From: Nitrospirota bacterium
Lineage (GTDB): Bacteria > Nitrospirota > Nitrospiria > Nitrospirales > Nitrospiraceae
Direction of reading: 5' to 3'
Length of the DNA stretch: 50,457 nt
NCBI GenBank assembly: GCA_013388555.1
Contig: JACAFD010000026.1
Coordinates: forward strand, 1-50,457
Positions within the stretch are counted from its first letter, which is position 1. Each line of letters opens with the position of its first letter. The translations under genes were made by a program, and so were the position numbers. Positions 1-8,965 of this stretch are shown here, piece by piece. The notes under the pieces were generated by a model. That model was not told the origin of the DNA and ran no database searches. It was given only the letters and a program-made list of their open reading frames with translations.

Positions 1-225
1 GCCGATGCCTTCGACGCCATAGAAATCCCCCGTGTCCATTGCCCCGACATACGCCGAAACATCGCCATCAGAATTCTTCGGGTGGCATCAGGAACCCAGT
101 TCGATCCTTATCTCATCAGCGTTTTGACCCAGGTCATGACGGATTTTCCCCTTTGCGGAAATCGTCTCGCCACGGCGACCACTCATTCCGGGATGGACTT
201 ACTTCCTTTGGTGGAGCATGAATGA
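1..225 (+). CDS. HD-GYP domain protein, C-terminal end (partial)
   Basis: The gene enters from the left edge in frame 1 and stops with TGA at 223-225, so only about 74 residues are visible. They begin ADAFDA and later read GTQFDPYL. This matches the end of an HD-GYP phosphodiesterase domain, where VADAFDAM and the closing GTQFDP(E/Y)L are conserved. HD-GYP proteins hydrolyse cyclic-di-GMP or related dinucleotides. The catalytic HD and GYP motifs and any sensor domain lie outside the window, so activity and specificity cannot be judged. The family call rests on a short stretch and is moderate. Confidence 0.6.
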   Translation, partial: ADAFDAIEIPRVHCPDIRRNIAIRILRVASGTQFDPYLISVLTQVMTDFPLCGNRLATATTHSGMDLLPLVEHE

Positions 226-350
226 TTTCTCCCATCCGGCTGTTGAACGACCCCAGATCCGCTCACCGCGGTCGCCTCCGATCTATGCCAAGTACGAATC
301 GTCTTGGAAAGTCATGACCATGCCACAGATTTATTCACGAGGTACCATTT

Positions 351-2230
351 ATGCGTTTCACCAATGAACATTTATCCCTTCCTTCCTTGTGTGTCACCTT
401 CCTCGCACTGCTGTCGGGCAATGGATCGTTTGCCATCCCTTCCCCTGTGCTCGCTCAAGACATCGAGGAAGCGGGCGACCCTTCCGAGATCGTCATCGGA
501 GAACGGTTGTTCCTTGAAACACGCTTCGCGCAGTTTTTTAAACAGTTCGTGGATCGCGGGGGCATGACGAATCAACCCTTTCCCACCGGTGATCCAGTGA
601 TGAACACAACCGTCACGGTTGGAGAACCTTTCCCTGGCCCCTTTGCCGGCTATTAGATGAACTGTCGGGCTTGCCATCTCGTGGACGAGCCGCTCGACAC
701 GTCGAGCGGCGGCATGCGCACCTATACCGACTTCGCCAGACGGAGCCCGGTTCCGGTCAGGGAAGACGGTGCAACCGTAGCGCCTCGAAACTCTCCTCCG
801 CTCGTCAACGCCACATTGCCCAGGGCAGGAGGGCTCCTGTTGCATTTCGACGCCGAATTCCCCACAACCGCGGACTTGATTAAACCGACCTTTGCCGGGC
901 GTAATTTCTGCTGGCTGCCTGGAGAAAGCGCGCAAGCCATCTCGCATCTGGCCAAGATCATCCGTGAGGACGACGGATCCGGCCCCCTGGCTTCTGATTT
1001 CGGGAAACTTCCCTACTATGTCGTGCTGACGGGCACGGATCCTTCGATTCCTGGGGAATTCCGCATTCCAGAGCCATTCAGGGTTTCGGTGGCCACCGCG
1101 ACCGATGCGGAGATTTTTAACGCCGTCGCCAACCTGGTCTCAGCCTGCACCGAAGGCTTGGTGTTCTCGCAGGACGAGACGGGGCCTTCAATCTGTCCCC
1201 CTACGATGTGTTCCTGGGGAAAAACGGCCTGCCGAGGACTCCTGCCAGGCAGGAGAGCGGGCTTGCCTATAGCAGGCGATTACTCACGCTGATTGAGCGC
1301 CTTGAGCATGACGGTCGCCTGAGTTGGGTGACCCATCGTCCCCACAAAAAGCACCATCGGCACCACCATCGCGACCTGAAATTCATCACCCGTAATCCCA
1401 ACACGGACGACGGCAAGTTTCAATTCCACGATCAGCCGTTCAAGTTCGGATCCGAGGAACTACAAGGACTGAAAATATTCTTTGGGGAAGCGAACCGAGG
1501 AACTTCGACCCCCGGTGATATGAAACGCGGCAAGGTGGGAAATTGCATCGCCTGCCATGAAGCGCCGACGTTCACGGATTTCAGATTTCACAACACGGGA
1601 ACCGCTCAGACTGAGTACGACCAGATCCACGGACCGGGTTCCTTCGCGCATCTGACTATTCCAGATCTGCGTGAGAGGAGCGCCAACCATGATCAATATC
1701 TGCCGGCGACCGACCAGCATCCGCATGCTCAAGAGCCCTTCCGTAAAGTTCCCACCTCAGTAAATGCCGCGTTCACAGATCTGGGACTGTGGAACATCTT
1801 CGCCAATTCCGATTTTCCAGGGTCACAGCAACGCATACGCCGAATCCTGTGCGCCGACCACCTGAGTGCGACTATACCTGGGCTCGGTCTCGCCACACCT
1901 GCATCACCTGAATCCGAGGAGGCGTTCACCCGTCTGATCGATAGCCCGGCTTTTGCGGCACGCTGCAGCGCCCAAGCCCTTCTGCCGACGAGCATCGCGT
2001 TGTTCAAGACGCCAGGATTGCGGGACCTTAGCCACTCGGCTCCCTACATGCATACCGGGCAGTTCGATACACTGGAGCAGATCGTCAACTTTTATCGAGC
2101 CTCTTCGGGTCTCCAGCGTACGAACCGACTACGCAATGGAGATCGCGAACTCGCCGGCATCCGCTTGACCGATCAGGATGTCGGCCCTCTCACGGCATTT
2201 CTCAGAGCGCTGAACGAGGACTATGAATAG
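351..2230 (+). pseudogene. Di-haem cytochrome c peroxidase/MauG-like protein, disrupted
   Basis: Three consecutive pieces make one recognisable secreted di-haem protein. Piece 1 (351-656) starts with a signal peptide ending near VLAQ. It is closed by an in-frame TAG (654-656) directly before piece 2 (657-1292), which continues in the same frame with haem motif CRACH. Near 1181-1186 the reading frame shifts: after QDETG the conserved-looking SPYDVFLGKNGLP continues in the frame of 1208-2230. Piece 3 carries a His-rich loop, the second haem motif CIACH, TDFRFHNTG and the TPGLRD...APYMHTG peroxidase/MauG signature. Such proteins reduce H2O2 or oxidise protein partners in the periplasm. With one amber codon and one frameshift the gene looks inactive, unless both are sequencing errors. 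An unbroken protein would be about 625 residues. Confidence 0.8.
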
Positions 2231-2648
2231 GATTGTCTTGTGCAATTGACGCTGATGCGTTCGTAGCCGGTACCCGATACACCGGCAACGGAGTGAGAGG
2301 GGTGGTGCCCTCCCGCTCCGCGGGCGGGGGCCTCCTCTTCCTCCCGAGGCTCCCCGCCCCTCTTCTTGTATTGCGCTGCCCGTCTTGATTCAATCATCGA
2401 TCAGGACAGGCTAGGCCAAAGGACCATAAAGTCCACAGCCCATGGTTGCTTCGCAGCCATAGGATTTTGTTTTGATCGTTCGGAGAAGCATTCGAGGGGT
2501 GAGAGGGAAGCCATATCAGAAAGCTGGCGCGCAAAGAGGGGTATCCATTGCGGGATCATCCGGCACAGTCTCCTCACTCACCAGTGCCGTAGCAGACTCC
2601 TGAAGTTCCCCGTCATGGAGCGAAGTGACCGGTATGGAGGAAAGACCT
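2231..2648. other. Intergenic region with a GC-rich hairpin
   Basis: About 420 bases follow the broken cytochrome gene. I recognise no coding gene here; the overlapping short frames show no family motif. Near its start is the GC-rich dyad described separately (2307-2331). The rest shows no repeat, tRNA or transposase remnant that I can support. Confidence 0.4.
2307..2331 (+). terminator. GC-rich hairpin, possible terminator after the cytochrome pseudogene
   Basis: A strong stem around CCCGC-TCC-GCGGG, extended by flanking C-rich and G-rich arms, lies about 75 bases after the stop of the disrupted cytochrome gene. A pyrimidine-rich tract follows, but there is no clean T run. An intrinsic terminator is therefore only a possibility. 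Confidence 0.25.
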
Positions 2649-2789
2649 ATGCGGTGGACTAAGACGTTCAGGGCGACCGTACGCACGTGGGGGACGCGAG
2701 GGCGGGCCATCTCTGCCAGTACTCGAAAGGCCAAGTTGTTATGCAAACGACTCATGGGTACCACTGGAACGCCAACGTTGCGGCGTTAA
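2649..2789 (+). CDS. Possible 46-residue very basic protein
   Basis: A short ORF starts with ATG 8 bases after a perfect GGAGG (2636-2640) and ends with TAA. The product has many Arg, Lys, Thr and Ala residues, no acidic residue, no hydrophobic helix and no recognised motif. The only support is the well-placed ribosome binding site in otherwise empty DNA. It could equally be chance. It stands alone, between the cytochrome pseudogene and the convergent bacterioferritin gene. Confidence 0.25.
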   Translation: MRWTKTFRATVRTWGTRGRAISASTRKAKLLCKRLMGTTGTPTLRR

Positions 2790-2880
2790 TATGATCGTGT
2801 CAACCTATTACCCCTTTCTTCGCCTTCATTGGCTTCTCCTCTGACGGCGCAACTCTGTCCACTTAGCCAAGATCCGTAGG

Positions 2881-3357
2881 TTAGCCGTCCTTCTTAATCT
2901 GCTCCGCGAGATAATTCTCAAGACTGACCTGCTTAATCGTTTCCATCTGCGTCTCGATCCAATCGATATGCGAATCGACGTCCTTCGCCATATCTTCCAG
3001 CATGTGGCGTGTAGTAAAATCACCTACTTTCGTACAGTGCACCACACCTTCGCTGAGCAACGTCAACATTTCCTGTTCCGCCTTGAGATCAAGCTTGAGC
3101 TGCTCAGGAACCGTTTCTCCTACCTGCACCGTATTCATGCGCTGCACGTTCGGCACACCATCCAGATAGAGAATGTGGCCGATGAGTTCATTGGCGTCTT
3201 TCATCTCAGCCATGCTGCGCTCTCGCACTTTGTGATAGAGCCGTTCATAGCCCCAGTTCTCACACATCTTGGCATGGACAAAGTACTGGTTGATCGCCGT
3301 CAGATCCGCGGTCAGGATTTTATTGAGGATGTTGATGACGCCCTCTTTAGCTTTCAT
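2881..3357 (-). CDS. bfr: Bacterioferritin, haem-type subunit with degenerate ferroxidase site
   Basis: The 158 residues align along their whole length with E. coli bacterioferritin: the ILNKILTADLTAINQYFVHA N-terminus, the EM motif and HIDWIET near the end. Bacterioferritins form 24-subunit iron-storage cages with haem bound between subunit pairs by Met52. That Met is present (EMKDA). The di-iron ferroxidase ligands are not all kept. By my alignment Glu18 is Asp, His54 is Asp and Glu127 is Val, while Glu51, Glu94 and His130 remain. This resembles the haem-binding, catalytically weak partner subunits of two-subunit bacterioferritins, which suggests that a second, catalytic subunit is encoded elsewhere. 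The ATG is preceded by AGGAGAG. The gene is monocistronic, convergent with the cytochrome pseudogene and downstream of topA. Confidence 0.93.
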   Translation of the reverse strand: MKAKEGVINILNKILTADLTAINQYFVHAKMCENWGYERLYHKVRERSMAEMKDANELIGHILYLDGVPNVQRMNTVQVGETVPEQLKLDLKAEQEMLTLLSEGVVHCTKVGDFTTRHMLEDMAKDVDSHIDWIETQMETIKQVSLENYLAEQIKKDG

Positions 3358-3437
3358 GGTTTCTCTCCTTCCTCAAGTTTGGTAGGCCCTCAGGGGGGCG
3401 CTTCGGTTATTAGGCTTTCCTGACCAAATGGCTACAC

Positions 3438-3453
3438 TTCAATTCATTATCAA
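3438..3453 (-). promoter_or_regulatory. Weak Fur-box-like sequence upstream of bfr
   Basis: Read on the minus strand, TTGATAATGAATTGAA about 80 bases before the bfr start matches the left half of the Fur consensus (TGATAAT) well and the right half poorly. Iron control of bacterioferritin genes by Fur is common. Here the match is only suggestive. The 278-base spacer between bfr and topA holds no other feature I can support. Confidence 0.2.
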
Positions 3454-3635
3454 CAGGTCTGGAGCCTTCGTCAACCCGGTCGGTCAAGTCTCCTTGAGTT
3501 TGAATGTCATCATTAGCAACACTGGTTCTCAATTTCGTAACGTCATGACACGCCGACGGAGCGTAAGCATGCCGCATCCTGCTTTACAGAATGGAAGAGG
3601 ACGCACGATGGATGGAATATTAGGCCCGGTCGAAC

Positions 3636-5987
3636 TTATCCGGCTTCGCGGTAGCCGCACTCCTCACTCCGGCACTGGACGCTGCGGCCAACTTGTTTGC
3701 TGACTTTTTCAATGAGGAAGGGAGCACTGCAGGTGGGGCAAGCCTTGTTGATCGGACGATCCCACAGGGCATATTCGCAGGCAGGATACTTACTACAGGC
3801 GAAGAACGAACGTCCTTTTCTCGTGCGCTTCTGGACAAGGTCGCCGCCACAGCCTGGCTGAGGACATTTCACACCCAGCGCGAGCGGCTTGGTGGTCTTA
3901 CACTCCGGATAGGCGGAGCAGGCGATAAACTTTCCAAATCGCCCGGTTTTCACCACCATCGGACTGCTGCACTTCTCACACTTCTCATCCGTCGTGAGTT
4001 CAACCTTCGGAATAATTTTAATGGTGCCGTCCTCGAGCTTCTCAAAGTTCTGCGTGTTCTTGCAGGGGGGCTTGTCCTTGTACGCGGGACAGGCGAGAAA
4101 CTTACCGTTTCGCCCCCATTTGATCTCCATCATCCTGCCGCACTTCTCGCAGGGAATATCCGTCGGCGGCTCTACCGTGTCCTTGGGGCCAGGAATCATC
4201 TTCGCGTTTTGAAGATCCGTAGAGAAGGTTCCGTAAAACCCACGCACTGCCGTGACCCATGGCTTGCCGCCTTCTTCGACTTCGTCCAACTCCTCCTCCA
4301 TGTGCGAGGTGAAGTCGACGTTGATCAGGTCTGGGAATGCCTTCGTGAGAAAATCGTTCACGGTTCGCCCTGTTTCGGTGGGAGCGAACCGCCCGTCGAC
4401 CTTCTCGGCATATTTTCGATCTTGGATCGTGGAAATAATACTCGCATAGGTGGATGGCCGACCGATGCCCTTTTCTTCCAATTCCTTGATCAACAACGCT
4501 TCGTTATACCGGGGCGGAGGCTGAGTAAAGTGTTGTTTCGACAGCACACCGGGAACGGTCTGCCCCTCCTGGGAGACGAGCCGCAGGCGCTCTCCCTCGC
4601 TGAGCAGAGGCAACTGGCGTTCGGACTCGTCTTCAACCTCCTGCTCATTCTTTTGCCTCTGCGAGAAGAGCTCCTTGTCGATCCCCTCCATATAGACAAT
4701 CGTATGGCCGGGGAACTTCACCACGGTGCCGGTCGATCGGAACAGAAATTTCCCAGTCGTCATCACGGGACTCGACTCAACCCGAGTCACGTCGAGAATC
4801 GCAGGAACCATTTGCGACGCAATAAACCGATTCCAGATCAACTGGTACAGCTTATGGACGTCCGGCTCTAGGTACTGCCTGATCGACTCCGGATCGCGCG
4901 CCGCCGATGTGGGGCGGATCGCTTCGTGCGCTTCTTGCGCTGCCTTCTGAGTCTTATACACGTTCGGCGTGGCAGGCAAGTACTCCGTCCCAAACCGATC
5001 CTGGATCACCTGGCGCGCTTCGGCCATAGCCTCGCTCGAAATGCGCGGGGAATCCGTTCTCATGTACGTAATGAGACCGGTTGGACCTTCCGCCCCAATC
5101 TCAATCCCTTCGTACAGTTTCTGCGCCAGCGTCATTGTTTTCTTCGACGAAAAATGTAACTTCCGCGCAGCCTCTTGTTGGAGTCGGCTGGTGATGAAGG
5201 GCGCGACAGGATTCCGTTTCTTTTCTTTTCGTTCAATCGAGCTGACAGCGAAGTCTTTCCCTTGAATGGACTCGACAATGCGCCGCGCATCGGTTTCCGT
5301 TGCAATCGAGGCATCCTGTCCGTTAATACTGTACAGCTTGGCTTCGAACGGAGGAGGATTGGTTCCTGACAGGGCCACCGTAATCGACCAATACTCTTCT
5401 GCACGAAACGCCTCTCGTTCTTGTTCACGCTCACAAATCAATCGCATCGCCACAGACTGGACACGGCCCATGCTGAGTCCGCGACGCACCTTGGTCCAGA
5501 GCAGTTGGCTCCCTTGGTATCCCACAATCCGATCAAGCACCCGGCGAGCCTGCTGCGCGTTCACCAGCTTCATATCAATCTGCCCAGGCGATTGCAGTGC
5601 ACGTTTGATGGCCGATTCCGTGATTTCGTTGAAGAGTACCCGGAAGACCTTGCCCTCTGACCGTTTTCTAGACTTGGATTTTGGTTTGCCGAGCAACTCC
5701 TGCTCGAGATGCCAGGCAATAGCTTCGCCTTCTCGGTCAGGGTCCGGCGCGAGAAACACCTTGTCAACCTCTTCCGCCTTCTTTTTAATCTCCGCCAATA
5801 CCTTCGATTTTCCCTTGATCGTCACATACTGCGGCTCAAAATCGTGTTCAAGGTCAACCCCAAGCTTGCTCGTTGGAAGATCTTTGATATGGCCGACCGA
5901 GGCCATAACAGAATAGCCCCGCCCAAGATACTTGCTGATGGTACGTGCTTTCGTCGGGGATTCGACAATGATGAGTGATTTGGCCAT
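3636..5987 (-). CDS. topA: DNA topoisomerase I
   Basis: Type IA topoisomerase that relaxes negative supercoils by cutting one strand through a 5'-phosphotyrosine. The Toprim domain is at the N-terminus (SLIIVESPTKA; Mg-binding acidic residues in DPDREGEA near residue 83). The active-site Tyr lies in GLITYMRTDS near residue 308. The C-terminal 190 residues hold four Cys4 zinc-ribbon repeats, each with a CxxC or CxxxxC opening pair and a CxAYxxC-type or related closing pair; they bind single-stranded DNA. The length of 783 residues is normal. I chose ATG 5987 because GGAG lies 5 bases before it; the in-frame GTG at 5993 overlaps that site. dprA lies just upstream on the same strand, a common pairing. 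Confidence 0.97.
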   Translation of the reverse strand: MAKSLIIVESPTKARTISKYLGRGYSVMASVGHIKDLPTSKLGVDLEHDFEPQYVTIKGKSKVLAEIKKKAEEVDKVFLAPDPDREGEAIAWHLEQELLGKPKSKSRKRSEGKVFRVLFNEITESAIKRALQSPGQIDMKLVNAQQARRVLDRIVGYQGSQLLWTKVRRGLSMGRVQSVAMRLICEREQEREAFRAEEYWSITVALSGTNPPPFEAKLYSINGQDASIATETDARRIVESIQGKDFAVSSIERKEKKRNPVAPFITSRLQQEAARKLHFSSKKTMTLAQKLYEGIEIGAEGPTGLITYMRTDSPRISSEAMAEARQVIQDRFGTEYLPATPNVYKTQKAAQEAHEAIRPTSAARDPESIRQYLEPDVHKLYQLIWNRFIASQMVPAILDVTRVESSPVMTTGKFLFRSTGTVVKFPGHTIVYMEGIDKELFSQRQKNEQEVEDESERQLPLLSEGERLRLVSQEGQTVPGVLSKQHFTQPPPRYNEALLIKELEEKGIGRPSTYASIISTIQDRKYAEKVDGRFAPTETGRTVNDFLTKAFPDLINVDFTSHMEEELDEVEEGGKPWVTAVRGFYGTFSTDLQNAKMIPGPKDTVEPPTDIPCEKCGRMMEIKWGRNGKFLACPAYKDKPPCKNTQNFEKLEDGTIKIIPKVELTTDEKCEKCSSPMVVKTGRFGKFIACSAYPECKTTKPLALGVKCPQPGCGGDLVQKRTRKGRSFFACSKYPACEYALWDRPINKACPTCSAPFLIEKVSKQVGRSVQCRSEECGYREAG

Positions 5988-6062
5988 GAACACTCCGGTT
6001 CGCTATGAAGATTACCCTGTCATCCGTACCAAATAAAAAGCATCTGTGCAACTGTTCAATGA

Positions 6063-7181
6063 TTACGCCCGAAGATAACGTTGCCCCGGCAGCTGTTTGA
6101 CTCGCTGTCGAAGCTCCAGAGATAAGAGCGAAGCCATCACGGTGGAGACCGGCAACTTCGCGGTGACACTCACGTCATCCACTGTAAGCGGATCATACGA
6201 CAAGACATCATACACCCGCTGTTCCACTCCGCCCAACTGATCGCCGGGCACCTTCTCCGCTCGAGAAGGCTGCAGGCGTCGCCGCGACGACTGTTCCAGT
6301 TGCGGCAGGATTGCGTCGATGACATCCTGTGCTCGTTCGATCAAGGCTGCACCCTCTTTGAGCAGTGCATTCGTTCCGCGACTGGTATCTTCCTTCACAA
6401 AGCCCGGGACCGCAAAAACCTCTCGCCCTTGCTCGGCGGCGAATCTTGCGGTAATCAACGATCCGCTGTTGATGGCCGCCTCTGTCACGATCACACCCAG
6501 GGACAATCCGCTGATAATGCGATTCCGACGGGGAAAGTGATGGCTGTGGGGCGGCGCACCCATCGGTGTCTCGGACAAAATCGCCCCCCGCTCCTCGATG
6601 TGTTTGCGTAACCGTTCATGTTCCGGTGGGTAGGTCTGATCGATCCCGCAGCCCAGCACTGCAATCGTGCGCCCCTGCGCTGCGAGTGCGCCTCGATGGG
6701 CTGCCGCATCAACCCCACGCGCAAGCCCACTTACCACCGTCATGCCAGCTGCCGCCAAATCGCGGCTCAACTCTTCAGTCATGGCACGTCCGGATGCTGT
6801 CGCCCGCCGTGCACCCACGATGGCCACCGCGAGCTCATCTTCCTCAGTCAATGTGCCTGTGATGTATAAGAGTGATGGAGGGTCCACAATCATCTTCAGT
6901 CGTATGGGATAGCTGGGATCCAACAGGTTCAGGACTTCAATGCGCCCACGCTCGATCGCGTTGAGTTCCAACTCGATGCTCCGCTGGGCTGAACTATCAG
7001 GCCCGCGCCGTATTGCATCTGCCAGCTGTGGGCTGCATCCACCTTGAATCAACTCATCGCGGGAGGCTTTCAGAACTATATCCGGACCGCGCCAGGCACG
7101 AACTAACCGAAGGACCGTCACGTCTCCCACTCCATCGATCGCCCGCAGACGAAGCCAAGACTCTAACGTCGCCTGGGTCAT
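6063..7181 (-). CDS. dprA: DNA-processing protein DprA
   Basis: This 372-residue protein has the three-part DprA layout. A SAM-like N-terminus carries helix-hairpin-helix character (IDGVGDVTVLRL). The central Rossmann fold has AIVGARRATASG, VSGLARGVDAAAH and the FPRRNRIISGLS signature near residues 215-225. A C-terminal winged-helix domain (GVEQRVYDVLSYDPLTVDDV) follows. DprA protects incoming single-stranded DNA and loads RecA during natural transformation. It is widespread even in species not known to be competent, and no other competence gene is visible here. It lies 75 bases upstream of topA on the same strand and is probably co-transcribed with it. Confidence 0.95.
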   Translation of the reverse strand: MTQATLESWLRLRAIDGVGDVTVLRLVRAWRGPDIVLKASRDELIQGGCSPQLADAIRRGPDSSAQRSIELELNAIERGRIEVLNLLDPSYPIRLKMIVDPPSLLYITGTLTEEDELAVAIVGARRATASGRAMTEELSRDLAAAGMTVVSGLARGVDAAAHRGALAAQGRTIAVLGCGIDQTYPPEHERLRKHIEERGAILSETPMGAPPHSHHFPRRNRIISGLSLGVIVTEAAINSGSLITARFAAEQGREVFAVPGFVKEDTSRGTNALLKEGAALIERAQDVIDAILPQLEQSSRRRLQPSRAEKVPGDQLGGVEQRVYDVLSYDPLTVDDVSVTAKLPVSTVMASLLSLELRQRVKQLPGQRYLRA

Positions 7182-7275
7182 ACGATGGCCCCCAGAAGAA
7201 CCTACGGTCTCACAGGAGAAACCCTTCCCTACAGACTGAAAGACTGCATAGATCTAATCCCACTGAACCCAACCT

Positions 7276-8796
7276 CTAGAGAACAGCCAGATCGTACTGT
7301 TCCAGATGCAGGTGTTCATCTGGCATGACAATGATTTTAGCCGCACACTCTCGCTCCACGGCCTCAAGGCCTTGCCGCTCTTCATCTTGCAACAGCCCAG
7401 CCACCGTCGGATGGGCGCCGATGACGATCCGCTGCGGCTCAGGACTGCTGCCGATCCGACGGACATCGCGGAATATCTCATAGGCCACCGTGGTCGGAGA
7501 CTTCGTATAGCCACGCCCTTCACAATAGTGACAGGGTTCGGAGAGCGAACGCAGGAGATCCTCTCTCACCCGCTCACGAGAAATCTCGATCAGCCCTAGG
7601 TCAGAGATTCTGGACACTCTGGTGCGGGCCTTATCACTGGACATCGCGTCGAGCAACGCGTGATATACCTTGTCACGATTCTTCTCGCGCTCCATGTCGA
7701 TGAAATCGACGATGATGATCCCGCCGATCCCGCGCAGCTTCATCTGATACGCCACTTCTTTCGCTGCCTCCAGATTGTTCCGAAGAATGGTCTCCTCCTG
7801 ATCTCGCTTCCCCACGAACCGTCCGGTGTTGACATCGATAACGGTCATCGCCTCCGTGTGATCAATCACGAGATGCCCGCCGGACTTGAGCCAGACTTTT
7901 CGGCTGAGGGCCCGCGCCATTTCCTGCTCCACCCCCAGATGATCGAAGAGACTTTCATCCTTGTCGTACAAATGAATGCGTGAAGTTTGCTCCGGCGAGA
8001 ATCGCTGCACGAAGTCTCGGACCGCCTGGTACTCCTCACGCGAGTCGATCCATAACCTATCAACTTTCTTTCCAAAAAGATCGCGCACGACGCGGAAACT
8101 TAAACTCAAATCGGCATGGAGCAACGCCGGCGACCCCTTCTGCTCACGTTTCGCCAGGATGTCTTGCCAAAGGACGTGCAAGAAGTCGACGTCAGACTTC
8201 AGCTCATCTTCTTTGACCCCTTCGCTCACCGTCCGAACGATATACCCGCAACCTGGGTGCCGCACTCGCTTCATAATGTCCTTGAGTCGAGCCCGCTCCT
8301 CGTCACGGGCGATGCGGCGTGACACACCGATATGTTCCACGTTGGGCATAAACACGAGATACCGACCCGGGAGCGACACATAGGTCGTGACCCGTGAGCC
8401 TTTCGTGCCGATAGGCCCTTTGGAAATCTGCACCATCAGCTCTTGTCCTTCGCTGAGCAACTGCTCGATCGGCTTGGAGCTTTGGCGCCGGGGGCCCAGC
8501 ATATCCCCATCTTTATCGGCTTCCTTGTCTTCCTCATCCGCATCAACAAGCGTGTCCCCCGGCTCGGCATCCAATGATAAATCCGATACATGCATAAACG
8601 CCGCCTTTGGAAGACCGATATCCACAAATGCCGCTTGCATGCCAGGCAACACTTTCGCCACTTTCCCCTTATATATGTTGCCGACGAAGTCCTTGTGCTT
8701 TGCACGGTCTCCAAAGAGATCCGTCACGACCCCGCCATCCAACACCGCAACGCGAGTTTCCTCGGGTGCGACTGTAATCGCTATTTCTATTCCCAT
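7276..8796 (-). CDS. rng: Ribonuclease G/E family endoribonuclease
   Basis: Single-strand-specific endoribonuclease of the RNase E/G family, acting in rRNA maturation and mRNA decay. An S1 domain covers about residues 35-125 (GNIYKGKVAKVLPGMQAAFVDIG) with an acidic insert (DADEEDKEADKDGD). The catalytic core has TVIDVNTGRFVGK, whose Asp binds Mg, and IVDFIDME. The zinc-link motif CHYCEGRGY follows. There is no long unstructured RNase E tail; at 506 residues the protein is RNase G-sized. The ATG is preceded by GGAAGGAG. It is the last gene of the mre-mrd-rod cluster, the same neighbourhood in which rng occurs in many Gram-negative bacteria. Confidence 0.95.
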   Translation of the reverse strand: MGIEIAITVAPEETRVAVLDGGVVTDLFGDRAKHKDFVGNIYKGKVAKVLPGMQAAFVDIGLPKAAFMHVSDLSLDAEPGDTLVDADEEDKEADKDGDMLGPRRQSSKPIEQLLSEGQELMVQISKGPIGTKGSRVTTYVSLPGRYLVFMPNVEHIGVSRRIARDEERARLKDIMKRVRHPGCGYIVRTVSEGVKEDELKSDVDFLHVLWQDILAKREQKGSPALLHADLSLSFRVVRDLFGKKVDRLWIDSREEYQAVRDFVQRFSPEQTSRIHLYDKDESLFDHLGVEQEMARALSRKVWLKSGGHLVIDHTEAMTVIDVNTGRFVGKRDQEETILRNNLEAAKEVAYQMKLRGIGGIIIVDFIDMEREKNRDKVYHALLDAMSSDKARTRVSRISDLGLIEISRERVREDLLRSLSEPCHYCEGRGYTKSPTTVAYEIFRDVRRIGSSPEPQRIVIGAHPTVAGLLQDEERQGLEAVERECAAKIIVMPDEHLHLEQYDLAVL

Positions 8797-8965
8797 ACCG
8801 ACTCCTTCCGTTCAGCAGAACCGTCGTACCGATGTGCAGGACGAACGCGGGGGATTCCCAGGTTCTTGCCTCCACTCGACTGTTCGTCAGCCCGACAGCC
8901 CGCGCCATAAATAAAACCTCTTGCCACGATCCCGACTCTTTCGAGACCATGCGATCAACTTTTTA

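Noticed and set aside
351-2230. Amber recoding (TAG read as an amino acid) to explain both interrupted genes
   Set aside because: TAG is the normal stop of intact genes here, such as pssA and ilvE, and the cytochrome gene also needs a frameshift; gene decay or sequence error is simpler.
3428-3703. 91-codon plus-strand frame between bfr and topA
   Set aside because: No ribosome binding site, no family motif, and its 3' part runs antisense through the topA zinc-ribbon end; a shadow frame.
3693-4871. 392-codon plus-strand frame antisense to topA
   Set aside because: Long only because the topA strand is GC-rich with few stops on the complement; residue pattern is not protein-like and topA is certain.
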